Positions 55,056 through 62,748 of a DNA stretch of 64,000 nucleotides are shown here, piece after piece (position 1 is the stretch's first letter; the number at the start of each line of letters is the position of its first letter). Source of the DNA: Mycolicibacterium tusciae. Its GTDB lineage: Bacteria > Actinomycetota > Actinomycetes > Mycobacteriales > Mycobacteriaceae. Location of the stretch: the NCBI RefSeq assembly GCF_002086795.1, contig NZ_MVIM01000001.1, forward strand, positions 248,001 through 312,000, read 5' to 3'. Below the pieces are notes generated by a model. That model saw nothing but the letters and a program-made list of their open reading frames with translations, searched no databases and was not told the DNA's origin. Made by a program: the position numbers and the translations under genes.

Positions 55056-55068
55056 AACACCATTGTGA
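55052..55068. promoter_or_regulatory. Candidate SufR operator, TCACAA-N5-TTGTGA
   Basis: This perfect 6-5-6 inverted repeat overlaps the sufR GTG start. Half-sites of the TGTGA type are, as far as I recall, what M. tuberculosis SufR binds upstream of its operon. The position suits autorepression. Confidence 0.6.
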
Positions 55069-55119
55069 CGGAATTCGGAAACCCGGTCTAGCAAGGTCAC
55101 CCTTACGTGAGCGCCGTCA

Positions 55120-55125
55120 TACGAT
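55120..55125 (+). promoter_or_regulatory. Candidate leaderless -10 for the MDR reductase gene
   Basis: TACGAT lies 6 nt before the GTG at 55132 with no Shine-Dalgarno sequence between. It decides the start codon. Confidence 0.5.
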
Positions 55126-55131
55126 CGCCGG

Positions 55132-56139
55132 GTGAGCGAAACGAACCGACGACTCGTCCTGGCCGCCCGTCCCTCCGGGCTCGTCGATGAGAGCACCGTG
55201 CGTATGGAGCCGGAACCGGCACCCGAACCCGCCGACGGCGAGGCCCTGGTGAAGGTCCGGTATCTGTCCATCGACCCCACGATTCGCACGTGGATGGACG
55301 ACGTGCCCAGCTACCTGCCGCCGATCCAGATCGGCGAGGTCATCCGCAGCGGCGGCGTCGGCGAGGTCATCGAGAGCCGGGCCGACGCGTATCGGCCCGG
55401 CCAGCTGCTGTTCGGCATGACCGGGTGGCAGGACTACGTGATCGCGGATGCGGGCGAGAAGGCGATGACCGTGCTGCCGGACGGCGTGCCACCCGGCATC
55501 GCCATCGGCATCCTCGGCGTCACCGGGATGACCGCCTACTTCGGCGTCACCGACGTCGGGCAGATCAAGGAGGGCGACGTCGTGGTGGTCTCCGGCGCCG
55601 CGGGCGCCACCGGCTCGGCGGCCGGGCAGATCGCGAAGATCAAGGGTGCGAAGAAGGTCGTCGGGATCGCGGGCGGGCCCGAGAAGTGCGCCCACATCGT
55701 CGACGAACTCGGGTTCGACGAGGCGATCGACTACAAGTCCGAGAACGTCGCCGCACGTCTTCACGACGCCTGCCCCGACGGCGTCGACCTGTATTTCGAC
55801 AACGTCGGCGGGTCGATCCTCAACGACTGTCTCGCAAATCTGGCGCTGCGCGGCCGCGTCGTGCTGTGCGGCGCGATCTCCACCTACAACGACGACGGCC
55901 CCCCGGTGGGTCCGAGCAACTACCTGACCCTGCTCGTGCGCCGTGGACGCATGGAAGGCTTCATCATCCTCGACTACCTCGACCGCTTCCCCGAGGCCCA
56001 GCTGGAGATGGCGGGCTGGATCGCCGAAGGCAAGATCAAGTCGTCCGAGCACGTCGTCGAGGGCCTAGAGAAGGCGCCCGACGCACTGAACCTGTTGTTC
56101 AGCGGTGGAAACACCGGCAAGGTGATCGTCGCGCTCTAA
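55132..56139 (+). CDS. NADP-dependent MDR-family oxidoreductase (prostaglandin reductase-like)
   Basis: The 335-residue zinc-independent MDR protein is of the leukotriene B4 dehydrogenase/prostaglandin reductase type. Near the N-terminus it has RYLSIDPTIRTWMDD, the nucleotide motif VSGAAGATGSAAGQIAK, and YFDNVGGSILND. These enzymes reduce alpha,beta-unsaturated ketones or aldehydes. GTG start with a leaderless-type promoter. It is divergent from sufR and upstream of mptB, which has its own promoter. Confidence 0.88.
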   Translation: MSETNRRLVLAARPSGLVDESTVRMEPEPAPEPADGEALVKVRYLSIDPTIRTWMDDVPSYLPPIQIGEVIRSGGVGEVIESRADAYRPGQLLFGMTGWQDYVIADAGEKAMTVLPDGVPPGIAIGILGVTGMTAYFGVTDVGQIKEGDVVVVSGAAGATGSAAGQIAKIKGAKKVVGIAGGPEKCAHIVDELGFDEAIDYKSENVAARLHDACPDGVDLYFDNVGGSILNDCLANLALRGRVVLCGAISTYNDDGPPVGPSNYLTLLVRRGRMEGFIILDYLDRFPEAQLEMAGWIAEGKIKSSEHVVEGLEKAPDALNLLFSGGNTGKVIVAL

Positions 56140-56143
56140 CGAT

Positions 56144-56149
56144 TACGCT
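56144..56149 (+). promoter_or_regulatory. Candidate leaderless -10 for mptB
   Basis: TACGCT lies 6 nt before the mptB ATG, with no ribosome-binding site between. It falls just after the stop of the preceding gene. Confidence 0.5.
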
Positions 56150-56155
56150 GCACTG

Positions 56156-57868
56156 ATGGCCGCCCGCCCCGGCTCCCTCAGCTCGTCGATTGCCAAATGG
56201 CACGCCGACGAGCGCGCCGTCGGCTCACCACTCAACGACACCGAAGTCATCGCGATGCGCAGGACGCGCCTGTTCGGCGCGACCGGCACGGTACTGATGG
56301 CGATCGGGGCACTGGGCGTCGGCGCCCGCCCGGTGGTGCAGGACCCGACGTTCGGCGTTCGGCTGCTCAACCTGCCGTCACGAATTCAGACGGTCTCGCT
56401 CACCATGACGACCACCGGCGCGGTGATGATGGCGCTCGCGTGGCTGATGCTCGGACGCTTCGCCCTCGGCAATCGCCGCATGTCCCGGAGCCAACTGGAC
56501 CGCACGCTGCTGCTGTGGGTGCTGCCCCTGCTCATCGCGCCGCCGATGTACAGCCGTGACGTCTACTCGTATCTGGCACAGAGCGAGATCGCGGTCAAGG
56601 GCCTCGACCCGTATCGCGTCGGCCCCGCGCCCGGGCTCGGTTTGGATCATGTCTTCACGCTGTCTGTGCCGAACATGTGGCGTGAGACGCCGGCACCGTA
56701 CGGGCCGCTGTTCCTGTGGATCGGTCAGGGCATATCGGCCATCACCGGCGAGAACATCGTCGCCGCGGTGCTCTGTCATCGTCTGGTGGTGCTGCTGGGT
56801 GTCGGTCTGATCGTCTGGGCCACACCACGTTTGGCGCGGCGGTGTGGTGTGGCCGAGGTGAGCGCGTTGTGGCTCGGCGCGGCCAACCCGCTGCTGATCA
56901 TGCATCTGGTCGCCGGCATCCACAATGAGGCGTTGATGCTGGGCCTGATGCTGGCGGGCACCGAGTTCGCGCTGCGGGGCATCGATGCCGCCCGGCCGTT
57001 GATCCCGAAACCATTGGCCTGGCCGCAGGGACCGGAGGCCTGGGCGCGGTGGCGACCGTCGCTGATGCTCCTCATCGGCGTCGTGCTCATCACGATGTCC
57101 TCTCAGGTCAAGCTGCCATCGCTGCTCGCACTCGGCTTCGTGGCCATGGCCCTTGCGTGCCGTTGGGGTGGCACCTTCAAGGCGTTCATTCTCGCCGGCG
57201 GATCGCTCACCGCGGTGTCGGTGGCGGTGATGGCGCTGATCGGCTGGGCCAGCGGCCTCGGGTTCGGCTGGCTCTTCACGCTGGGCACCGCGAACGTGGT
57301 GCGCAGCTGGATGTCCCTGCCGACGCTGGCCGCACTGGGCACCGGACAGGTCGGGATCCTGCTCGGGCTCGGTGATCACACCACCGCGATCCTCGGCCTG
57401 ACCCGTGCCATCGGTGTCAGCATCATCGCGGTGCTGGTGACCTGGCTGCTGCTGGCAGTGCTCCGCGGGCGGCTGCACCCGGTCGGCGGACTCGGTGTCG
57501 CACTCGGTCTGACGGTGCTGCTGTTCCCGGTGGTCCAGCCCTGGTACGTGCTCTGGGCGGTCATTCCGCTCGCCGCGTGGGCCACCCGTCCGGCGTTCCG
57601 CACGACGACGATCGTGGTCACGTTGGTGGTGGGCATCTTCGGTCCGACGGCCAACGGCGACCGCTTCACCTTGTTCCAGATCCTGCTGGCCGTCGTGGCC
57701 AGCACGGTGATCGCCCTGCTGCTCATGGCGCTGACCTACAACCATCTGCCGTGGCGAAGCATCCCCGGCGAGAACACCACCGACGACGGCGTGCAGCCCG
57801 CTGCCGAGAAGCCCCCGCTACCGCCGACCCCACCGGTGAAGCCCGACGCCTACGCTGAATCCCCGTGA
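56156..57868 (+). CDS. mptB: Alpha-(1->6)-mannosyltransferase MptB
   Basis: This GT-C polyprenyl-phosphomannose-dependent mannosyltransferase acts in lipomannan/lipoarabinomannan synthesis. The 570-residue product has about 13 membrane helices; the catalytic loop RDVYSYLAQSEIAVKGLDPY lies early, and a large loop with ENIVAAVLCHR follows. The C-terminus is a Pro-rich cytosolic tail. It is the ortholog of Rv1459c by position and motifs. It overlaps the ABC ATPase start by 4 bp, so the exporter genes are translationally coupled to it. Confidence 0.92.
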   Translation: MAARPGSLSSSIAKWHADERAVGSPLNDTEVIAMRRTRLFGATGTVLMAIGALGVGARPVVQDPTFGVRLLNLPSRIQTVSLTMTTTGAVMMALAWLMLGRFALGNRRMSRSQLDRTLLLWVLPLLIAPPMYSRDVYSYLAQSEIAVKGLDPYRVGPAPGLGLDHVFTLSVPNMWRETPAPYGPLFLWIGQGISAITGENIVAAVLCHRLVVLLGVGLIVWATPRLARRCGVAEVSALWLGAANPLLIMHLVAGIHNEALMLGLMLAGTEFALRGIDAARPLIPKPLAWPQGPEAWARWRPSLMLLIGVVLITMSSQVKLPSLLALGFVAMALACRWGGTFKAFILAGGSLTAVSVAVMALIGWASGLGFGWLFTLGTANVVRSWMSLPTLAALGTGQVGILLGLGDHTTAILGLTRAIGVSIIAVLVTWLLLAVLRGRLHPVGGLGVALGLTVLLFPVVQPWYVLWAVIPLAAWATRPAFRTTTIVVTLVVGIFGPTANGDRFTLFQILLAVVASTVIALLLMALTYNHLPWRSIPGENTTDDGVQPAAEKPPLPPTPPVKPDAYAESP

Positions 57869-58806
57869 CCCACCCAGGATCAGGGGCTTCCTCGGTCCCC
57901 GTGCGCCTGCGCGGGGTCAGCAAGCGGTATGGGTCGACGACGGCGGTGGCAGGTCTCGACCTCGACGTCGAGACCGCCCAGGTGCTCGCGCTGCTCGGCC
58001 CCAATGGTGCGGGCAAGACCACGACAGTCGAAATGTGTGAGGGCTTCATCAAGCCCGACTCGGGCACGATCGAGATCCTCGGCCTGGATCCGTTCGGCGA
58101 CAACGCCGCGGTCCGCGAACGGATCGGTGTGATGCTGCAGGGCGGCGGCGCGTACCCCGCGGCGCGGGCGGGCGAGATGCTGGACCTCGTCGCCTCCTAC
58201 GCCTCGAACCCGCTGGACCCGAAATGGTTGATGGACACGCTGGGCCTGACCGAGTCAGCGCGCACCACCTACCGCAGGCTCTCGGGTGGCCAGCAGCAGC
58301 GGTTGGCGCTCGCGTGCGCCGTGGTGGGCAGGCCCGAGCTGGTGTTCCTCGACGAGCCGACCGCGGGTATGGATGCGCACGCCCGAATCGTGGTGTGGGA
58401 GTTGATCGATGGACTGCGCCGCGACGGTGTGACCGTGGTGCTGACCACCCATCAGCTGACCGAAGCCGAGGAACTGGCCGACCGCATCGTCATCATCGAT
58501 CACGGTGTCGCGGTGGCCAGCGGAACGCCAGAGGAGCTGATGCGCAGCGGTGCCGAGAACCAATTGCGTTTCCGCGCACCGCGAATGCTCGACTTGTCAC
58601 TGTTGATATCGGCGCTTCCCGAGACCTACCAGGCGACCGAGACGGCCCCGGGCGAATACCTCGTCGAGGGCGACATCGACCCACAGGTGCTGGCGACCGT
58701 GACCGCGTGGTGTGCACGGGTCAACGTGCTGGCCACCGACATGCGGGTGGAGCAACGCAGCCTCGAGGACGTGTTCCTCGACTTGACCGGGCGGGAGTTG
58801 CGATGA
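57865..58806 (+). CDS. ABC transporter ATP-binding protein
   Basis: The 313-residue DrrA/CcmA-type ATPase has Walker A GPNGAGKTTTVEMC, signature YRRLSGGQQQRLALA, Walker B ELVFLDEPTAGMD and the switch His in TTHQLTEAEEL. It corresponds to Rv1458c and pairs with the permease gene that overlaps its stop (ATGA). GTG start inside the mptB stop (GTGA). The substrate is unknown; linkage to mptB hints at cell-envelope material. Confidence 0.92.
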   Translation: MTHPGSGASSVPVRLRGVSKRYGSTTAVAGLDLDVETAQVLALLGPNGAGKTTTVEMCEGFIKPDSGTIEILGLDPFGDNAAVRERIGVMLQGGGAYPAARAGEMLDLVASYASNPLDPKWLMDTLGLTESARTTYRRLSGGQQQRLALACAVVGRPELVFLDEPTAGMDAHARIVVWELIDGLRRDGVTVVLTTHQLTEAEELADRIVIIDHGVAVASGTPEELMRSGAENQLRFRAPRMLDLSLLISALPETYQATETAPGEYLVEGDIDPQVLATVTAWCARVNVLATDMRVEQRSLEDVFLDLTGRELR

Positions 58807-59576
58807 CGAATCGCTTTGCGCCAGGCACTTTCACACCGGACCCGCATTCGGCCACGGTGCAGAAGATGTTGACCGCCCAGTTCCGCCTCGAGTTGAAGCT
58901 TCTGCTGCGCAACGGCGAACAGCTGCTGTTGACCATGTTCATCCCGATCACCTTGCTGGTGGGCCTGACGTTGCTGCCGTTCGGATCGTTCGGCGACAAC
59001 CGCGCGTCGACGTTCGTTCCCGCGATCATGGCGCTTGCGGTGATCTCGACGGCCTTCACCGGACAGGCCATCGCCGTGGCGTTCGACCGCCGCTATGGCG
59101 CGCTGAAACGCCTTGGGGCCACCGCGCTACCGGTCTGGGGCATCATCGCGGGCAAATCTCTTGCGGTGGTCGCCGTGGTGTTCATTCAGGCAATTGTGCT
59201 GGGCACCATAGGCTTTGCGCTCGGCTGGCGTCCGCCGATCGCCGGTCTGGCCTTGGGTGCGGTGATCATCGCGCTGGGCACGGCGGGTTTCGCCGCGCTG
59301 GGCCTGCTGCTGGGCGGGACGCTGCGCGCCGAGATCGTGTTGGCGGTGGCGAACCTGCTGTGGTTCGTGTTCGCGGGCCTTGGTGCGCTGACGGTCGAGA
59401 GCGACATGGTGCCCAGCGCGCTGACGTGGATCGCGCGGCTCACGCCGTCCGGAGCGCTGACCGAGGCGCTGACCCAGGCGATGACGCCGTCAGTTGACTG
59501 GTTCGGCCTCGCGGTACTCGCGGTGTGGGGTGCCGTTGCGGCCCTGTGCGCCCTGCGCTGGTTCCGCTTCACCTGA
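58803..59576 (+). CDS. ABC-2 type transporter permease
   Basis: The 257-residue permease has six membrane segments (LLLTMFIPITLLVGLTLLPF, VPAIMALAVISTAFTGQAIA, IIAGKSLAVVAVVFIQAIVL, further three). The conserved FDRRYGALKRLGATALP loop of ABC-2 permeases is present. It corresponds to Rv1457c. The ATG overlaps the ATPase stop. Its last 87 bp overlap the 3' end of the convergent PhlG-like gene. Confidence 0.9.
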   Translation: MTNRFAPGTFTPDPHSATVQKMLTAQFRLELKLLLRNGEQLLLTMFIPITLLVGLTLLPFGSFGDNRASTFVPAIMALAVISTAFTGQAIAVAFDRRYGALKRLGATALPVWGIIAGKSLAVVAVVFIQAIVLGTIGFALGWRPPIAGLALGAVIIALGTAGFAALGLLLGGTLRAEIVLAVANLLWFVFAGLGALTVESDMVPSALTWIARLTPSGALTEALTQAMTPSVDWFGLAVLAVWGAVAALCALRWFRFT

Positions 59577-60176
59577 CGTCTCCAGTCGCGGCAGCAGATA
59601 TTCCAGCTGCCCGACTTCCTCGATGTTGTGCCTGACCCAGGCGTCCACCTTGTCTTCGGGGAAGTGCCGGCGCACGACGCGATTGACCGCGGCCAGTAGC
59701 GCAGATCGCACACCGAGGTCCATCACCGTGACGTAGTGCGCGCCGTCGCTGCCCGCCGACCACGTGTGCTCGAGTTGGAAGACCGGGATTCCGGCAATCC
59801 GCTTGACCAACCGGATACCCGTCTGGTCGAGCTTCTCGACGCGGGCGATCTCGTCGATCTGGTATTCGGGCCTGCCGCCGAACGCCTCGACCATGCGAAA
59901 CCGCGCGCCTTCGGCCGCACCCCCGCCGCGTGCCCGGCGCGCCAGTTCCCAGTTGATGTGGTCGATCGGATGCCATGCGAGGTAGCGGTCGATGACCACA
60001 CCGCCGTAGGAGATCGTGCCGTCGAGATGGGTGAACCAATCGAGCAGCATCGCCGGGGTGACTCCGGTCAGCGGCCGATGATCGATCGTGATGCGGCGCC
60101 GGCCATGCGGATGGTCGCTGTATTGCACCGTCGCGGTCTCGACGGATCGCAGCGGATAGAGCACCGGACGAGCCAT
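59490..60176 (-). CDS. DAPG hydrolase (PhlG)-family protein
   Basis: The 228-residue protein has YLAWHPIDHINWE, the metal-binding core typical of the PhlG family of C-C hydrolases. A VRHNIEEVGQLEYLLPRL segment near the C-terminus is also family-like. PhlG cleaves 2,4-diacetylphloroglucinol; no phloroglucinol genes are nearby, so the substrate here is unknown. The ATG follows GGAGG by 6 nt. It is divergent from a TetR gene, with two near-identical palindromes between. The 3' end overlaps the ABC permease by 87 bp. Confidence 0.75.
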   Translation of the reverse strand: MARPVLYPLRSVETATVQYSDHPHGRRRITIDHRPLTGVTPAMLLDWFTHLDGTISYGGVVIDRYLAWHPIDHINWELARRARGGGAAEGARFRMVEAFGGRPEYQIDEIARVEKLDQTGIRLVKRIAGIPVFQLEHTWSAGSDGAHYVTVMDLGVRSALLAAVNRVVRRHFPEDKVDAWVRHNIEEVGQLEYLLPRLETSGEAEPAQGAQGRNGTPHREYREAEPVN

Positions 60177-60187
60177 GATATTCCTCC

Positions 60188-60207
60188 AAGACACGGTAGC
60201 GTTTCTT
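60188..60207. promoter_or_regulatory. TetR operator candidate, site 1
   Basis: This 20-bp imperfect palindrome, AAGACACGGTAGCGTTTCTT, lies just upstream of the PhlG-like gene's ribosome-binding site. It matches site 2 at 17 of 20 positions. Confidence 0.65.
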
Positions 60208-60233
60208 ATGCCGCCAGGTTAGGCTGTTGCCGT

Positions 60234-60253
60234 AAGATACGCAAGCGTTTCTT
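60234..60253. promoter_or_regulatory. TetR operator candidate, site 2
   Basis: This 20-bp near-perfect palindrome, AAGATACGCAAGCGTTTCTT, lies directly upstream of the tetR AGGAGG. It is 46 bp centre-to-centre from site 1 and in the same orientation, consistent with autorepression plus control of the divergent hydrolase gene. Confidence 0.7.
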
Positions 60254-60264
60254 TAGGAGGTGCG

Positions 60265-60837
60265 ATGCGGCGACGTCGCGGCGACGAGCTGGACACTGCC
60301 ATCCGGAGTGCGGTCCTGGCGCTGCTCGCAGAGCACGGGCCCACGGGGGTCACCATGGAGGCGGTCGCCGCCGCTGCGCAGACCAGCAAGCCGGTGCTGT
60401 ACCGGCGGTGGCCGGACCGCGGCGCTTTGTTGCGCGACACCTTGCTGCGTATCGCGACCACGGCGATTCCCCATGAGGACACCGGCAGCTACCGCAGCGA
60501 CATGCTCGCGATCCTGCGTGGATGGGCGGCGCTGTTCACCGGGCCCGAATCCACCGCGCTGCGTGCCGCCGTCGCCGCGGCGGCCCACGATCCCGAGCTG
60601 ACGGCGGCGTTTCAGCAGGATGTCATCGGCTGGCGCAAGACGGAGATGGCCGCCCTGCTGGCCCGCGGCATAGAACGTGGCGACGTACGGCCCGACGTCC
60701 CCGTCGAGATCGCCCGCGAGCTCGGGCAGAGCGTGCTGTGGCATCGCATGTTGGTCACCGGCGACCCGATCGATGACGACCTCGTCGTGCAGCTGGTCGA
60801 CGAGGTCCTCGTGCCGTTCGTCGCGCCTCGCGAATGA
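60265..60837 (+). CDS. TetR-family transcriptional regulator
   Basis: The 190-residue protein has an N-terminal HTH (VTMEAVAAAAQTSKPVLYRR) and a C-terminal TetR_C-like helical domain with LFTGPESTALRAAVAAAA. The ATG follows AGGAGG. It almost certainly binds the two 20-bp palindromes in the 88-bp divergent region and controls the PhlG-like gene; the inducer is unknown. Confidence 0.9.
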   Translation: MRRRRGDELDTAIRSAVLALLAEHGPTGVTMEAVAAAAQTSKPVLYRRWPDRGALLRDTLLRIATTAIPHEDTGSYRSDMLAILRGWAALFTGPESTALRAAVAAAAHDPELTAAFQQDVIGWRKTEMAALLARGIERGDVRPDVPVEIARELGQSVLWHRMLVTGDPIDDDLVVQLVDEVLVPFVAPRE

Positions 60838-60844
60838 GCAGCCC

Positions 60845-60861
60845 TACTACAGCGTGTAGTT
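60845..60861 (+). promoter_or_regulatory. BlaI-like operator upstream of ctaA
   Basis: TACTACA-GCG-TGTAGTT is a 6-3-6 perfect inverted repeat, with one mismatch in the seventh pair, covering the expected -35 of ctaA. It resembles the TACTACA/TGTAGTA operator of mycobacterial BlaI (Rv1846c), whose reported targets, as I recall, include the ctaA ortholog Rv1456c. Confidence 0.6.
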
Positions 60862-60871
60862 AATACTGCTC

Positions 60872-60877
60872 TACCAT
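60872..60877 (+). promoter_or_regulatory. Candidate leaderless -10 for ctaA
   Basis: TACCAT lies 7 nt before the GTG at 60885, downstream of the BlaI-like palindrome. No Shine-Dalgarno sequence is present. Confidence 0.5.
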
Positions 60878-60884
60878 CGAGGCC

Positions 60885-61895
60885 GTGCCCGTCGGACGAA
60901 TCTTCCTGCGACTGGTCGACCTTCTGCCGTTGCCGAGCCTGCGGGTCCAGCGCGCCATCGCCGTTGCCGTCGTATTGACACAGGGCGGTATCGCGGTAAC
61001 CGGCGCGATCGTCCGCGTCACCGCGTCGGGTCTCGGTTGCCCGACCTGGCCGCAGTGCTTCCCGGGTAGCTTCACCCCGATCCCCCACCCTGAAGTCGCG
61101 GGAATCCACCAGGCCGTCGAGTTCGGCAACCGGATGATCACGTTCCTGGTGGTGCTCACCGCCGCGCTGGCGGTGCTGGCCGTCACGCGTGCGCGCAGGC
61201 GCCGCGAGGTCCTTGTCTACGCATGGCTGATGCCGGTGTCGACCGTGGTTCAGGCCGTGATCGGCGGGATCACGGTGCTCACCGGCCTGCTGTGGTGGAC
61301 GGTCGCCATCCACCTGCTGGCGTCGATGACGATGGTGTGGGTCTCGGTGCTGCTCTACGTGAAGATCGGCGAACCCGATACCGGCGTCGTGCGGCACCGG
61401 GTTCCGAAACCGTTGCGCCAGTTGACCATTCTCAGTGCGATTGCGCTGGCCGCCGTGCTCGTGACCGGAACACTGGTCACCGGCGCGGGTCCGCACGCCG
61501 GCGACAAGAGCATCACCCAGCCGGTGCCGCGCCTGCAGGTCGAGATCACGACGCTCGTGCACATGCACTCCTCGCTGCTCGTGGCGTACCTGTCGCTGCT
61601 CATCGCGCTGGGCTTCGGACTGCTCGCGGTGCGCGCGCCGCGGCCGGTCATGTTGCGGCTCGGCGTGCTCGTCGGACTGGTTTTCACCCAGGGGGTGGTG
61701 GGCACCGTGCAGTACTTCAACGACGTCCCCGCGGCGCTGGTGGCCGTCCACGTCGCCCTCGCGGCCACGTGCACGGCGGCCACCGCCGCGCTATGGGCGT
61801 CGATGCGAGAGCGGGCCGAGCCCGAGGCGCTCGAGGGTGTCCTCGACCCCGACGGCGAAGTCGCGTTGCCTGCTGCTCCGGGTAGCGGCATCTAG
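60885..61895 (+). CDS. ctaA: Heme A synthase
   Basis: It oxidises heme O to heme A for cytochrome aa3 oxidase. The 336-residue membrane protein has eight helices. Heme-ligating histidines lie in GIHQAVEFGNRM, AIHLLASM, VHMHSSLLV and AVHVALAA, and the extracytoplasmic Cys pair is in GLGCPTWPQC. The C-terminal 30 residues are a hydrophilic tail whose coding DNA overlaps the convergent ATP-grasp gene by 105 bp; Rv1456c is shorter. ctaB lies 2 kb away. Confidence 0.92.
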   Translation: MPVGRIFLRLVDLLPLPSLRVQRAIAVAVVLTQGGIAVTGAIVRVTASGLGCPTWPQCFPGSFTPIPHPEVAGIHQAVEFGNRMITFLVVLTAALAVLAVTRARRRREVLVYAWLMPVSTVVQAVIGGITVLTGLLWWTVAIHLLASMTMVWVSVLLYVKIGEPDTGVVRHRVPKPLRQLTILSAIALAAVLVTGTLVTGAGPHAGDKSITQPVPRLQVEITTLVHMHSSLLVAYLSLLIALGFGLLAVRAPRPVMLRLGVLVGLVFTQGVVGTVQYFNDVPAALVAVHVALAATCTAATAALWASMRERAEPEALEGVLDPDGEVALPAAPGSGI

Positions 61896-62729
61896 CTGCC
61901 GCCATCCGAGCGACGGTTCGACGAGTTCGAGTTCCAGCAGTTGCGGATCGTCTGGACCGCCGATCACATCGACCCGTGCGTATAGCAGCTCGGCCGCGTC
62001 GATGCCGAGGTGCGCGGCCGCCGCGGACAGCGCAGCATGCCCGACGTCCCACAGCTCGAAGTCCGGCTCGGCCGGGGTCAGCGACTCCTCGGCGTACGTG
62101 CCCGAGTCGTCGAACGCGGGCTGACTTCCCTGCGACGGCAGGATCGGCCCCTTGGTGAAGGCATGCGACTGGCGGCCGCTGAGGAAGACCAGCGCCGTCT
62201 CGCCGTCTTCGACGCGCCGGTCGTAGGGCTGCACCAGCGCCGTCCGGCCGTCGTCGTGCAGCGACGCGACGTGGCGTCGGGCCGCTTGACTGTCGTGGAA
62301 CCGTTGTGCGCCAACGGATCCCGCGCCCACGGCAGGTTTGACGACGATTTCACCCTCGGGCAGGTTCATCCGGTCGCCCGGGGCTATGAACGTGCTGGGG
62401 ACGACGGGAACACCGGCCTCGGCGAGGTCGGCCAGATATGCCTTGTCGCTGTTCCACGAGACCACCGCGGGAGCGTTGACGAGGTTTCGGACGCTGGTCG
62501 TCCACTCGAGGAACTCGTCGAGCCGCTCGATGTAGTCCCACGTTGCCCGCAGAATCACCAGGTCAGCCTTCAGTGTGTCCGGATCGTCCCAGGACAACCA
62601 GTGGGCGTGCAGTCCTCGCCGGCGCAGCGCCGCGACGAGTTCGCCATCGTCACCGTCGCCCTGGGGTAACGCCTGGCAGCCGGCCAGCACGATGCGCGGA
62701 TGGAAGACATCGGGGCGAGCCAGCTTCAT
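61791..62729 (-). CDS. ATP-grasp domain protein (glutathione-synthetase-like)
   Basis: The 312-residue protein has ATP-grasp features: EGEIVVKPAVGAGSVGAQRF for nucleotide binding, TALVQPYDRRVEDGETALVFL, and the metal-binding end YARVDVIGGPDDPQLLELELVEPSL. Related proteins ligate carboxylates to amines. The ATG at 62729 gives a normal N-terminus and has TATCCT 8 nt upstream; ten further codons upstream are unlikely. It is divergent from qor with 19 bp between starts. The substrate is unknown. Confidence 0.82.
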   Translation of the reverse strand: MKLARPDVFHPRIVLAGCQALPQGDGDDGELVAALRRRGLHAHWLSWDDPDTLKADLVILRATWDYIERLDEFLEWTTSVRNLVNAPAVVSWNSDKAYLADLAEAGVPVVPSTFIAPGDRMNLPEGEIVVKPAVGAGSVGAQRFHDSQAARRHVASLHDDGRTALVQPYDRRVEDGETALVFLSGRQSHAFTKGPILPSQGSQPAFDDSGTYAEESLTPAEPDFELWDVGHAALSAAAAHLGIDAAELLYARVDVIGGPDDPQLLELELVEPSLGWRQLDAATRSSRQRDFAVGVEDTLERLGLGPLSHRRP

Positions 62730-62748
62730 ACCAAGGCAGGATAGAAGC

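Noticed and set aside
55052..55068. CRP/Cmr binding site
   Set aside because: The half-sites are in the opposite order (TCACA then TGTGA) from the CRP consensus TGTGA-N6-TCACA.
55117..56052. Minus-strand frame opposite the MDR reductase
   Set aside because: It is antisense to a well-conserved oxidoreductase, with no start signals.
56378..57745. 455-codon minus-strand frame over mptB
   Set aside because: The His/Gln/Arg-rich product is typical of antisense frames to membrane-protein genes.
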